This document shows, piece by piece, positions 36,187-44,563 of a stretch of 64,000 nucleotides of DNA. A program made the translations under genes and the position numbers. Each line of letters starts with the position of its first letter. The stretch's first letter is position 1. The notes under the pieces are model-generated. The model was not told the DNA's origin and did not search any database. It saw only the letters and a list, made by a program, of their open reading frames with translations. The stretch comes from Niabella sp. (GTDB taxonomy: Bacteria; Bacteroidota; Bacteroidia; Chitinophagales; Chitinophagaceae). The stretch lies in assembly GCA_017744715.1 (NCBI GenBank), contig JAGIAT010000006.1, positions 62,001 to 126,000 on the forward strand. The letters are read 5' to 3'.

Positions 36187-38172
36187 ATGACAATGGATCG
36201 AAAAGGCCTGAGTCCGGATCAGCTAAAAGAGCTGTACCGGCAACTGCTGTACCCGCGACTGATCGAAGAAAAAATGCTCATCCTCCTGAGGCAGGGAAAG
36301 ATCAGTAAATGGTTCAGTGGTATTGGCCAGGAGGCAATTGCCGTAGGAGCCACGCTGGCCCTGCATCCGGATGAATGGATCATGCCCCTGCATCGCAACC
36401 TGGGTGTATTTACTGCCCGTAACATGCCGCTAAGCCGGTTGTTTATGCAGTGGCAGGGCATGCAGGAAGGCTATTCGATGGGCCGGGAGCGAAGCTTTCA
36501 TTTTGGAAGTCCGGAACATCATATCTGTGGTATGATCTCGCACCTGGGACCCCAGCTGGCCGTGGCCGACGGAGCAGCGCTGGCGTACCGGCTAAATGAA
36601 GCATCCAGGGTGGTGCTGGCATTTAGTGGCGAAGGTGGTACCAGCGAAGGCGATTTTCATGAGGCCCTGAATGTGGCCGCCGTATGGGACCTGCCGGTAA
36701 TCTTCCTGGTGGAGAACAATGGGTATGCGTTGAGCACGCCCGTTCAGGAACAATTCCGTTGCATTTCCATTGCAGATAAGGCCCGTGGCTATGGTATGGA
36801 AGGCATCACGATCGACGGTAACGACCTGCTCACCGTTTACGATACCATAAAGGGTGTAAGGGATTACTGTATCCGGTATCAGAAACCCTACCTGGTAGAA
36901 TGCACCACTTTCCGCATGCGCGGCCACGAGGAAGCAAGCGGAACCAAATATGTGCCCGAAGCACTGTTTGCGCTTTGGGCGCAGAAAGATCCCATTGCAC
37001 AGTACGAGCAACAATTATTAAAAGAGCAACTGCTTACAGAAGACGAAATAGCATCTGTCCGGCAGGCATTGAAACAGCAGATCGAGGCGGAATTGGAAAA
37101 AGCAGACCGGGGAAGCACGCTGATCATCGATACAGCAGCGGAATTGAATGCTGTTTATGCTGCACCTGCAATGACCGGTTTGCCAACCATAACGAACGGA
37201 ATGCCGGCATCCGAAAAGCGGTTTGTAGAGGCGATCCGGGATGGACTTTACCAAAGTCTTGAAAGGGATCCGCAATTGGTGATTATGGGACAGGACATTG
37301 CGGAATATGGCGGCGCTTTTAAAGTAACGGAAGGACTGGCAGCCGTATTTGGCAAAGAGCGGATCCGGAACACCCCCATTTGCGAAAGTGCCATTCTGGG
37401 TGCCGCATTGGGGCTGAGCCTGGAAGGTAAAAAAGCCATTGTGGAAATGCAGTTTGCCGATTTTGTATCGGTAGGGTTTAACCAGATCGTAAATAACCTG
37501 GCAAAGATCCATTACCGCTGGGGACAGGCGGCTAACGTAGTAATACGGATGCCCACCGGCGCCGGTGTAGGCGCAGGTCCGTTTCACAGCCAGAGCAATG
37601 AAGCCTGGTTTGTGCATACACCGGGATTGAAAGTGGTATACCCTTCCACACCGGTGGATGCAAAAGGATTGCTGATGGCGGCAATTGAAGACCCGAACCC
37701 GGTATTGTTTTTTGAACACAAGGCCTTATACCGGAGCATCAGTGAACCGGTTCCGGATGAGCCGTATGTAGTGGAGATCGGGAAAGCCCGGCGGGTGCAG
37801 GAGGGAACCGATGTTGCGATCATTACATATGGTATGGGCGTAATATGGGCAGAGGATTATGCAGCCGCACATCCGGAGATCTCCGTAGAGTTGCTGGACC
37901 TGCGCAGCCTGCAGCCCCTGGATCATGCAGCCATTCGTGCTTCGGTTAAACGGACCGGAAAGGCATTGGTATTGCACGAGGATACGCTTACAGGAGGCGT
38001 GGGTGCAGAAATTGCCGCATGGATCGGTGAGCACTGTTTCAGCATGCTGGATGCACCGGTGCTGCGCTGTGCTTCGCTGGATACGCCCGTTCCCTTTAAT
38101 ACCGAACTGGAAAAAAGCTTCCTGGCAAAACAACGGCTGGAACAATCGGTTGAAGAGTTGTTGAGTTATTGA
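36187..38172 (+). CDS. Branched-chain 2-oxoacid dehydrogenase E1, fused alpha and beta subunits
   Basis: The 661-residue protein joins an E1 alpha domain (about 1-310) to an E1 beta domain (about 345-661). The alpha part has GIGQEAIAVGATLAL and the thiamine diphosphate motif around GEGGTSEGDFHEALN ... ENNGYALSTP; the beta part has GQDIAEYGGAFKVTEGL, TPICESAILGAALGLSLEG and AGPFHSQSNEAWF. It decarboxylates a 2-oxoacid (probably from Val, Leu, Ile) and feeds an E2 lipoyl carrier that is not in the window. Fused E1 is common in Bacteroidota. The motif usually begins GDG; here it is GEG, a conservative change at a Mg-binding residue. A second in-frame ATG lies at 36193. Confidence 0.93.
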   Translation: MTMDRKGLSPDQLKELYRQLLYPRLIEEKMLILLRQGKISKWFSGIGQEAIAVGATLALHPDEWIMPLHRNLGVFTARNMPLSRLFMQWQGMQEGYSMGRERSFHFGSPEHHICGMISHLGPQLAVADGAALAYRLNEASRVVLAFSGEGGTSEGDFHEALNVAAVWDLPVIFLVENNGYALSTPVQEQFRCISIADKARGYGMEGITIDGNDLLTVYDTIKGVRDYCIRYQKPYLVECTTFRMRGHEEASGTKYVPEALFALWAQKDPIAQYEQQLLKEQLLTEDEIASVRQALKQQIEAELEKADRGSTLIIDTAAELNAVYAAPAMTGLPTITNGMPASEKRFVEAIRDGLYQSLERDPQLVIMGQDIAEYGGAFKVTEGLAAVFGKERIRNTPICESAILGAALGLSLEGKKAIVEMQFADFVSVGFNQIVNNLAKIHYRWGQAANVVIRMPTGAGVGAGPFHSQSNEAWFVHTPGLKVVYPSTPVDAKGLLMAAIEDPNPVLFFEHKALYRSISEPVPDEPYVVEIGKARRVQEGTDVAIITYGMGVIWAEDYAAAHPEISVELLDLRSLQPLDHAAIRASVKRTGKALVLHEDTLTGGVGAEIAAWIGEHCFSMLDAPVLRCASLDTPVPFNTELEKSFLAKQRLEQSVEELLSY

Positions 38173-38331
38173 GAAGTGAGAAGTAGTTAGTGAGAAGTAG
38201 TTAGTGAGAAGTTGCTGGTGAATGGTTAATTACGGGCCATGAAGGTACTGCTTCTTACTAACCACGTTTCATAACCACGTCTTATAAATTACTTTTCACG
38301 AACCACTCCTCACCAATAAAATAAAAAATAT
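38173..38331. repeat. Short tandem repeat GAGAAGTAGTTAGT with a complementary-looking right half
   Basis: Two exact 14-base units (38178-38191, 38192-38205) are flanked by partial units. The right half of the gap (38250-38318) is rich in the complementary words (ACTAACCACG, GAACCACTCC), so the gap is an imperfect long palindrome. A seven-of-eight -7 box TACTTTTC (about 38290-38297) may serve the Crp-type gene. Confidence 0.65.
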
Positions 38332-38919
38332 ATGATCGCAGTAACGCAATTTTTGTTGGAAAATATCCGGAAACATGTAACACTAACGGCAGATGACGAG
38401 CAAAAGCTGGTGGCTGCCTGCCAGATGCGAACGGTTAAGCGGAAGCAGTTCTTTCTTCAGGAAGGTGAGGTACAGCGTTACCTGGTATTTGTAGTAGAAG
38501 GATGTTTAAGAAGTTATTCCGTAGATGAGAACGGGTTTGAACATATCCTGCAATTTGCACCGCCCGGATGGTGGATTAGTGATATGCGCAGTATGCTGGA
38601 GCAGTCGCCTGCTTCTTTAAATATTGATGCGGTGGACGACAGCGCGATCATTTTGATCAGCATCCCCGACCTAGAAAGGCTTTATAAAGAAATACCCACC
38701 TTCGACCGTTTTTTCAGGATCCTTTCCGAGCGGTCCATTGCTACCCATCAGCACCGGCTGATCGATTCATTAAGCCTCACTGCCAAGGAACGGTATACCA
38801 GCTTTTGCCGGCAATACCCTTCGCTGATCACCTGCCTCCCCCAAAAATATGTAGCATCGTACATTGGTATTACCCCGGAATTTTTAAGTAAGATGCTGAA
38901 GGAGCCGATAAAGAAATAG
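38332..38919 (+). CDS. Crp/Fnr-family transcription regulator
   Basis: The 195-residue protein has a cyclic-nucleotide-binding-type beta roll (about 25-120: FFLQEGEVQRYLVFVVEGCL, EHILQFAPPGWWISD), a dimer helix, and a C-terminal winged helix with KYVASYIGITPEFLSKML as recognition region. The canonical cAMP-binding Arg-Ser signature is not obvious, as in most Bacteroidota Crp/Fnr proteins, so the ligand is unknown. The C-terminal domain is short, which is also typical. It precedes the large SusC/SusD locus on the same strand, but a 416-base gap separates them; regulation of that locus is possible, not shown. Confidence 0.92.
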   Translation: MIAVTQFLLENIRKHVTLTADDEQKLVAACQMRTVKRKQFFLQEGEVQRYLVFVVEGCLRSYSVDENGFEHILQFAPPGWWISDMRSMLEQSPASLNIDAVDDSAIILISIPDLERLYKEIPTFDRFFRILSERSIATHQHRLIDSLSLTAKERYTSFCRQYPSLITCLPQKYVASYIGITPEFLSKMLKEPIKK

Positions 38920-38989
38920 CCCATGTAAGTAGCTTCACATACAAGGTACCCCTAAAAAGAAAAACGGTTTTATCATAAAATTAACAGCA

Positions 38990-39003
38990 GCGCAAACGAT
39001 TGC
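38990..39003. promoter_or_regulatory. LacI-type operator-like dyad, left copy (GCGCAAACGATTGC)
   Basis: The core GCAAACGATTGC is a near-palindrome centred on CG, as in LacI/PurR-family operators. The reverse complement of the right copy matches it at 13 of 14 bases. The centres of the two copies are 45 bases apart. Confidence 0.5.
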
Positions 39004-39034
39004 ATAAAGTTTTCTTAAAAAAAGTAGGATTTGA

Positions 39035-39048
39035 GCAACCGTTTGCGC
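39035..39048. promoter_or_regulatory. LacI-type operator-like dyad, right copy (GCAACCGTTTGCGC)
   Basis: This is the inverted copy of the dyad at 38990-39003, with one mismatch. Together they could bind two dimers or one tetramer with looping. No LacI-family gene is in the window. Confidence 0.5.
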
Positions 39049-39335
39049 AATGATTTTGCTTTGTTCGTACCAATTCTGCCTATATCTTAGCCTTCGTTGT
39101 TGAAATTTTAATAAAACAATAACGCTATAAAAGAGAGCTTGATTTTTACTAATGATTAGCTGTTCCGGAAACTGAGAGCATTGCACTGCGAGATGAGAGC
39201 TATTCAGCGAACAGAGACACATCAGTTTTTTAGTAAGGAGCAAAGATTGTTTCAAAATGTAGGTGCATTTTGAAGGGGGGAGGTTTTTTTTTAATTGTCT
39301 AGGAAAAAGTATTTAGAAACCAACTAATTTTTTCA

Positions 39336-42251
39336 ATGGCTGTGAACAATTGTTTAAAGTATTTAGGAAACGGGAGTTTCTTGGTAGTATTTGTTTTCAT
39401 CAGTTTTTTTACAAATGCCCAGGACTCAATTGTTGCTGAAAAGCCGGATACGTTACCACCCATGTCTCGGTATGAGCAGCGGGCAACGTTGCAGGCGATA
39501 AATCTTAGGGAAGATAATTTCAGTTCTATTCCCACAAGATATGCAGAAAACAAAGCCTATGTTTCTGCCCAGCAGATCATCAAGGGACTACTTCCGGGAA
39601 CTTATATTCAGGAGCCAAGTGGTGAACCAGGAACTGATCAGCATATTTTTGTGAACGGGATTGGCGCTCCGCTTTTATCAAAAAAAGATCTGTACAATCA
39701 ACAGGCAGTTGTATTTATCAACGGTGTTCCGATGCAACAGGATCATCCATTTGCATATGAATTGCAAAAAAATGAAGATGTAAGGATGGGGACCGGTACA
39801 AATCCGCTTGCAATTTTTAACATTGAAAATATAGAATCTGTTGAAGTAATTAAAGACCCGGTGCGGTTATCAATGCTGGGGCCGTTAGCGTCTAATGGTG
39901 CCATTTGGATCATTACAAAAAATGCGAAACCCGGCAATAGCAACATTACGGTGAATTTACATTCTGGATTGGTTACTGTACCAGAAGTAATGCCGGTAAA
40001 TGCTGCATTCGAATATAACTTCAGAGAACCCTTTTACGCGAAATTCAATCCTTCCGGAACAACATTGATGCCGTCTTTTTTAAGAGATTCTACGAATGTG
40101 GATTATTATGGACCGGCAAACTGGTATCAGTCCTATTATAAATCTACGTTCACTTACGGAGCTGATGCAAGCTTAACCGGAGGATCCGACAGGGCTAATT
40201 TCAGATTATTCCTTAGTGGATTGAAGGATGCCAACAGTGCAGATAATACTTCACTTAAAAAATATAACGCCGGATTTTTTATTACAGTATTACCTGTAAA
40301 ATGGTTGGTGTTTAATTCTATGATCAACTATACGCGTCTTGAGCGTGCAAGAAACCGGAGCATTGGCGAGCGGATAATGGAACAACGGTATATTCCGGAT
40401 ATTACCAATCCGCTTACACCCAACCGCTCCTTATATGATAAATATCTGGATGAGTTTGATAAATCTGTAGATGATAACATCAATAGCTCTTTGCAAACAG
40501 CGTTTAATGCAACGGCACTTTTACGCCAGCTGACGCTTAAGGCTTCTTTTGCATTGAACTATGATGAAAGTGCAAGGGATGCATTTTGGCCTACTACGCT
40601 TTTAGAAGGTAATAACTTCGTATCGGCATATTTGGGAATTAACCAACGGGTGTTGTTTTCAAGTTCAGCATCGTATAAGTTCCTTCTTTCCAATGACCAA
40701 TCCTTAACCGTAGGCCTGAATCAAAGTTTTACCAATGATTTTCAGCGTTTGAAATATGCGTATGGTTATAACGGTCCTAATGACTTTATCAAAATCAATC
40801 TGTTTGCACCTAATACAACAGAAGGGAAATTCGTAACCTATTATTTCCCCGCAAAGCAACAGATGGCTGTAGCATCTTTCTTTGGGAATGCCGGATATGA
40901 ATACCGGGATCTGCTAAGAATTTCAGCTGTGGTGCGGAGAGATGGAGCTTCCAGTATGCAACCCAATAACCGGTGGTTTACAGGTTATAGTGCAGGGGTG
41001 GATTATAATCTTGGTCACCAGCTTAATCTGGATGGCACAAAACTATCGGTTCTGGCTTCGTATGCGAGAGTTGGAATTCCTATATTGGATGACAGGTATT
41101 CAACAGGGCCGGTTTATACGTCATATATCGGATGGCCGCAGGAACCAACATTAGGAACATATATTGGTGTGCCTGCTATTGCCAGACCCTATACCACCGG
41201 ATGGATCGGATATGATATTCCATGGGCATACTACAACAAACTGAATTTGGGTGTTCGGTTAGGGTTGTTTAATGAAAACCTGACGCTCGGCGCTGACCTC
41301 TATAACCGCGATAATAAAAACGGTATGATATTAATGCCGGTTGCCAGTGAGTGGGGTTATACGGGTGAATATAAGAGTGGCTTGGCGGTGAATAATAAGG
41401 GTATTGATCTGATGTTAACGGCTAACATACTCGGTTCTTCATCTCCCGTAAAATGGACGTTCAATGGTAACATCAGCTTTAATCAGAATAAGCTAAAGGC
41501 GCTCCCGGGAGGTGTAGAAAGTGTGGAAATGAGTAATACGAAGCTGGAAATAGGGAAACCGGTAGATGCGTTTTGGGTTTATGAGAATGCCGGCGTGTAT
41601 AGCTCCGATTCAGAAGTACCAGTAAACCCCTCAAATGGGCGTGCATTAACCTTTCAGGGAATTCAGCTGAAAGCCGGAGATCCGAAGTGGGTTGACCAAA
41701 ATGGGGATTATAATATTAATGAGGATGATAAGGTGTTAAAGGGCAATTACATGCCGAAGCAGTTTGGAGGGTTTGGTAGTATTGTACAGTATGGAAAACT
41801 TTCATTGGACTTTCAGTTTTTCTTTGCACTTGGCCGCTATGCAATGAACCAGTATGCATCTAACCGGTTAGACTTTGTGAATAATGACTACACAAAAAAT
41901 TTGAATGCAGTAAAGGAAATTACTTATTGGGAAAGAAAAGAAGACCTGTCTGCATATGCTCAATATAATCCCTGGAGTGATGTAATTGCATATAGAAATG
42001 ATCAGGATCTGTTTGTGCAAAAGGCGTCCTTTTTAAAGTTGAGATCGATGACACTGGCATATGATCTCAACAGCAAAAACTTCCTGAAGAAGTTTAATAT
42101 GTTCAGGATCTATTTAACCGGAACAAATCTGCTCACGTTTACTCCATTTAAAGGCGACGATCCGGAATTAACAACTTATAACGGCATTTACAATGGAAGA
42201 GCGTTGCCGCTTCCGAGAACTGTAACCTTTGGGGTTAAACTTGATTTCTAA
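39336..42251 (+). CDS. SusC/RagA-type transporter without N-terminal extension domain
   Basis: The 971-residue protein has a signal peptide (to FFTNAQDS), a short linker and then directly the plug domain: SAQQIIKGLLPGTYIQEPSGEPGTD, VVFINGVPM and NIENIESVEVIKDP. The barrel follows, ending with TFGVKLDF. It lacks both an STN domain and the usual CarboxypepD_reg-like beta-sandwich. In the place of the sandwich are about 60 residues without recognisable fold. SusC imports SusD-captured ligands with TonB energy. It heads the 11-gene locus; its SusD starts 21 bases later. Confidence 0.93.
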   Translation: MAVNNCLKYLGNGSFLVVFVFISFFTNAQDSIVAEKPDTLPPMSRYEQRATLQAINLREDNFSSIPTRYAENKAYVSAQQIIKGLLPGTYIQEPSGEPGTDQHIFVNGIGAPLLSKKDLYNQQAVVFINGVPMQQDHPFAYELQKNEDVRMGTGTNPLAIFNIENIESVEVIKDPVRLSMLGPLASNGAIWIITKNAKPGNSNITVNLHSGLVTVPEVMPVNAAFEYNFREPFYAKFNPSGTTLMPSFLRDSTNVDYYGPANWYQSYYKSTFTYGADASLTGGSDRANFRLFLSGLKDANSADNTSLKKYNAGFFITVLPVKWLVFNSMINYTRLERARNRSIGERIMEQRYIPDITNPLTPNRSLYDKYLDEFDKSVDDNINSSLQTAFNATALLRQLTLKASFALNYDESARDAFWPTTLLEGNNFVSAYLGINQRVLFSSSASYKFLLSNDQSLTVGLNQSFTNDFQRLKYAYGYNGPNDFIKINLFAPNTTEGKFVTYYFPAKQQMAVASFFGNAGYEYRDLLRISAVVRRDGASSMQPNNRWFTGYSAGVDYNLGHQLNLDGTKLSVLASYARVGIPILDDRYSTGPVYTSYIGWPQEPTLGTYIGVPAIARPYTTGWIGYDIPWAYYNKLNLGVRLGLFNENLTLGADLYNRDNKNGMILMPVASEWGYTGEYKSGLAVNNKGIDLMLTANILGSSSPVKWTFNGNISFNQNKLKALPGGVESVEMSNTKLEIGKPVDAFWVYENAGVYSSDSEVPVNPSNGRALTFQGIQLKAGDPKWVDQNGDYNINEDDKVLKGNYMPKQFGGFGSIVQYGKLSLDFQFFFALGRYAMNQYASNRLDFVNNDYTKNLNAVKEITYWERKEDLSAYAQYNPWSDVIAYRNDQDLFVQKASFLKLRSMTLAYDLNSKNFLKKFNMFRIYLTGTNLLTFTPFKGDDPELTTYNGIYNGRALPLPRTVTFGVKLDF

Positions 42252-42272
42252 ATTTTTCAATATTGAACCTGT

Positions 42273-43829
42273 ATGTTATCGCATTTATTAAGATATACAT
42301 TGACACTGTCTGTTGCTTCAATGCTGGTATTGGGTTTTAGCGGGTGCAACAAAAAATTAAATCTAGTGCCTACCAGCGTTGTTTCGCAAGCCAATCAATG
42401 GAAATCCCTCGAGGATGCCCGTTCCGGAGTAATGGGTATGTATGGTCTTTTAAGAACCGCCCTTGCAGAAGGAAACAACTACTGGCTTTGGGGCGAATTC
42501 AGAAAAGGCCAGTTTCAGTCCGTATCCAGAACCGATTTAAAAGCGGTTATTGATAACAACCTCAAGGCTTCCTATCCCCTGGTTCAAAATGCTACGGACT
42601 GGCGCCGGTTTTATGCTGCAATCAATAGTTGCAATGTATTGATTGAAAATCTTGAAAAGTGTTTAGCGGATCAGCGTTATACACAGGCATATTATGATCT
42701 GGATATTGCCCAGGCACGAGCCTTACGTGCATTTACCTATTTTTTAATGGTACGCATTTGGGGGGATGTTCCGCTGATTACCACTTCAGGAGAGGGGAAC
42801 AATTTTGAGCAATTTTCCCGTACCAGCGAGGCACATGTATTATCCTTTGCCAAAGCAGAACTGGAAGACGTTGCAAAGGACCTGCCCTTTATTTATTCGG
42901 GTGAGGATCTTGAATTTAAATTTCCCACCAATTACTATGACCAGGGAAGCGGCTTCTGGTTAAATGCACCGTTTACCAGGCTGGCGGCTTATGCAATACT
43001 GGCGCATATCAGTGCCTGGCAGGGGAGCTATCTGGATGTGGCTACCTATACCGACTTTGTTATCAACAATGCGTCCAAGGCCAATGTATACATCAGTACT
43101 ACAGATAACCTGGTTGGTCCGCAGGGATTATTCGCAGGGGGCTTTGACAATTATCGCCAGCTGGTGGCGTTTCCTTTTATCAAGGACAGAGGTGAAACGA
43201 CCATTGACGGCCATATTGAGAACCTGACGCTTGCGAATACAACAGCATTTGCCATGTCAAAACAATTACCGGATGTATATGTTCCCAAAGAGCGCATCAC
43301 CAGCTTGTTCTCGGAAGCAAATGATCAGCGTTTCAGCATTAACAATACAGTATCGCCTCCCCAATACCGCACCGCATATTTTGAAAATTTTAATGCAGAA
43401 ATTCCTGTGTTTAAGAAAATCCGGGTTATTGATGGCGGACAATTCAGCGGTGGAAAATTTGCGGTGTTCAATTCATCAATTGTTTTCACCCGTTTGGAGG
43501 AAATCAAACTGTTAAGGGCCGAAGCATTGGCCGTATTGGGTAATACCGCTCAGTCTTTAATGATATTGGCGGAGATTCGCGCACAGCGGGGGCTTTCATT
43601 GATAGTTGTTCCTAATAAGGAGAGCCTCCTGGCCGCAATATATACGGAACGATCAAGAGAGTTGATGGGAGAAGGCTGGCAGTGGTTTGATATGATCCGG
43701 TTTAATAAGCTGCTTGGTTTTGACCCACAGCTGACCACCTGGACAAAGAACGGAGGTATTTACTGGCCGGTTGCACAGGATGTGTTAAAGAGGAACCCAA
43801 AAATTACGCAAACAGAATTCTGGAAATAA
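42273..43829 (+). CDS. SusD/RagB nutrient-binding lipoprotein (first of the M60 locus)
   Basis: The 518-residue lipoprotein has lipobox LGFSGCNKK, then LNLVPTSVVSQANQW. The helical TPR-like part has DIAQARALRAFTYFLMVRIWGDVPL, and the C-terminal RagB part has EIKLLRAEALAVLGN, AEIRAQRGL and YTERSRELMGEGWQWFDMIRF. It ends at a typical short tail after YWPVAQDVLKRNPKITQ. It is expected to cap the SusC barrel encoded immediately upstream. The following fasciclin gene is 20 bases away, so all are probably on one mRNA. Confidence 0.96.
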   Translation: MLSHLLRYTLTLSVASMLVLGFSGCNKKLNLVPTSVVSQANQWKSLEDARSGVMGMYGLLRTALAEGNNYWLWGEFRKGQFQSVSRTDLKAVIDNNLKASYPLVQNATDWRRFYAAINSCNVLIENLEKCLADQRYTQAYYDLDIAQARALRAFTYFLMVRIWGDVPLITTSGEGNNFEQFSRTSEAHVLSFAKAELEDVAKDLPFIYSGEDLEFKFPTNYYDQGSGFWLNAPFTRLAAYAILAHISAWQGSYLDVATYTDFVINNASKANVYISTTDNLVGPQGLFAGGFDNYRQLVAFPFIKDRGETTIDGHIENLTLANTTAFAMSKQLPDVYVPKERITSLFSEANDQRFSINNTVSPPQYRTAYFENFNAEIPVFKKIRVIDGGQFSGGKFAVFNSSIVFTRLEEIKLLRAEALAVLGNTAQSLMILAEIRAQRGLSLIVVPNKESLLAAIYTERSRELMGEGWQWFDMIRFNKLLGFDPQLTTWTKNGGIYWPVAQDVLKRNPKITQTEFWK

Positions 43830-43849
43830 CCAATTAAAAACTGCCTTTT

Positions 43850-44539
43850 ATGCAGCAATTTAAAAATACGCATTTATTCACCCTGTTGTTGGTTGTATTG
43901 CTTTTTGCGGTGGCCTGTAAAAAAGCAGATCATTCGTATGTAGATTATGAGAACAAACTGGGGCTTTATAACGGAAACACTTTTCAATATTTGAAAGACC
44001 AGCCGGGAGGCGTTTATGACTCATTACTGAAGGCGCTTGACCGCTGCCCGGACCTGGTAAATGTACTTTCCAAGGATTCTATTACAGTATTTGCACTCAC
44101 CAATAAAAGTTTTGTGTTGAGCCTCAGAAATATTAACCTGGCAAGACGCGATTCTGTTCCCAGGTTACCAGACCTGAACCTTTCAAATATCGACCAGCAA
44201 GCGTTGCAAACGTACCTTGCCCGGTATATTTTACAGGGCATCTACCCCAGCAGGGAGTTACTGAGAGCTTCTGATGGATATGCAGTTCCATGTGTATTGT
44301 ATAATTATCCGATGCAAATACAATATGCTTCTTCCAACGCCTCCGGATTTTTAGGTGGCGGTCCCAGGTCCATATTGTTTAGTGACCGGAACGGTTCGCA
44401 GTTCAGCAGCAACTGGGTAAGTGTAAATACAATTACTGTTGATATTAAAACACAGAATGCAAGCGTAAATATTTTGCCGGAGACTCATGACTTTGGTTTT
44501 GGAGTTGGATTCATTCAAAAGGTTAACAGCATTAAATAG
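43850..44539 (+). CDS. Fasciclin-domain lipoprotein (first copy)
   Basis: The 229-residue lipoprotein (lipobox LLFAVACKK) has one fasciclin/FAS1-type domain: YLKDQPGGVYDSLLKALDRC, ITVFALTNKSFVLSL, and NVLSKDS in place of the usual adhesion motif. FAS1 domains mediate adhesion or protein contacts in many organisms. In Bacteroidota they are frequent as accessory lipoproteins after SusC/SusD pairs, where their role is untested. A second copy lies at 50362. The C-terminal half (ISITV-type strands and HDFGFGVGFIQKV) matches that copy, which ends with HDFGFSDTEF. Confidence 0.85.
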   Translation: MQQFKNTHLFTLLLVVLLFAVACKKADHSYVDYENKLGLYNGNTFQYLKDQPGGVYDSLLKALDRCPDLVNVLSKDSITVFALTNKSFVLSLRNINLARRDSVPRLPDLNLSNIDQQALQTYLARYILQGIYPSRELLRASDGYAVPCVLYNYPMQIQYASSNASGFLGGGPRSILFSDRNGSQFSSNWVSVNTITVDIKTQNASVNILPETHDFGFGVGFIQKVNSIK

Positions 44540-44563
44540 CATATAATTTCAAAATAAGAATAT

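Larger units (their letters stand above)
38920..39335 (+). promoter_or_regulatory. 416-base upstream region of the M60 SusC/SusD locus
   Basis: No gene is supported. Two LacI-type operator-like dyads occur (38990-39003 and 39035-39048). Downstream is an AT-rich stretch (39060-39125), with no exact -7 box recognised. The leader is probably long. Confidence 0.45.
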
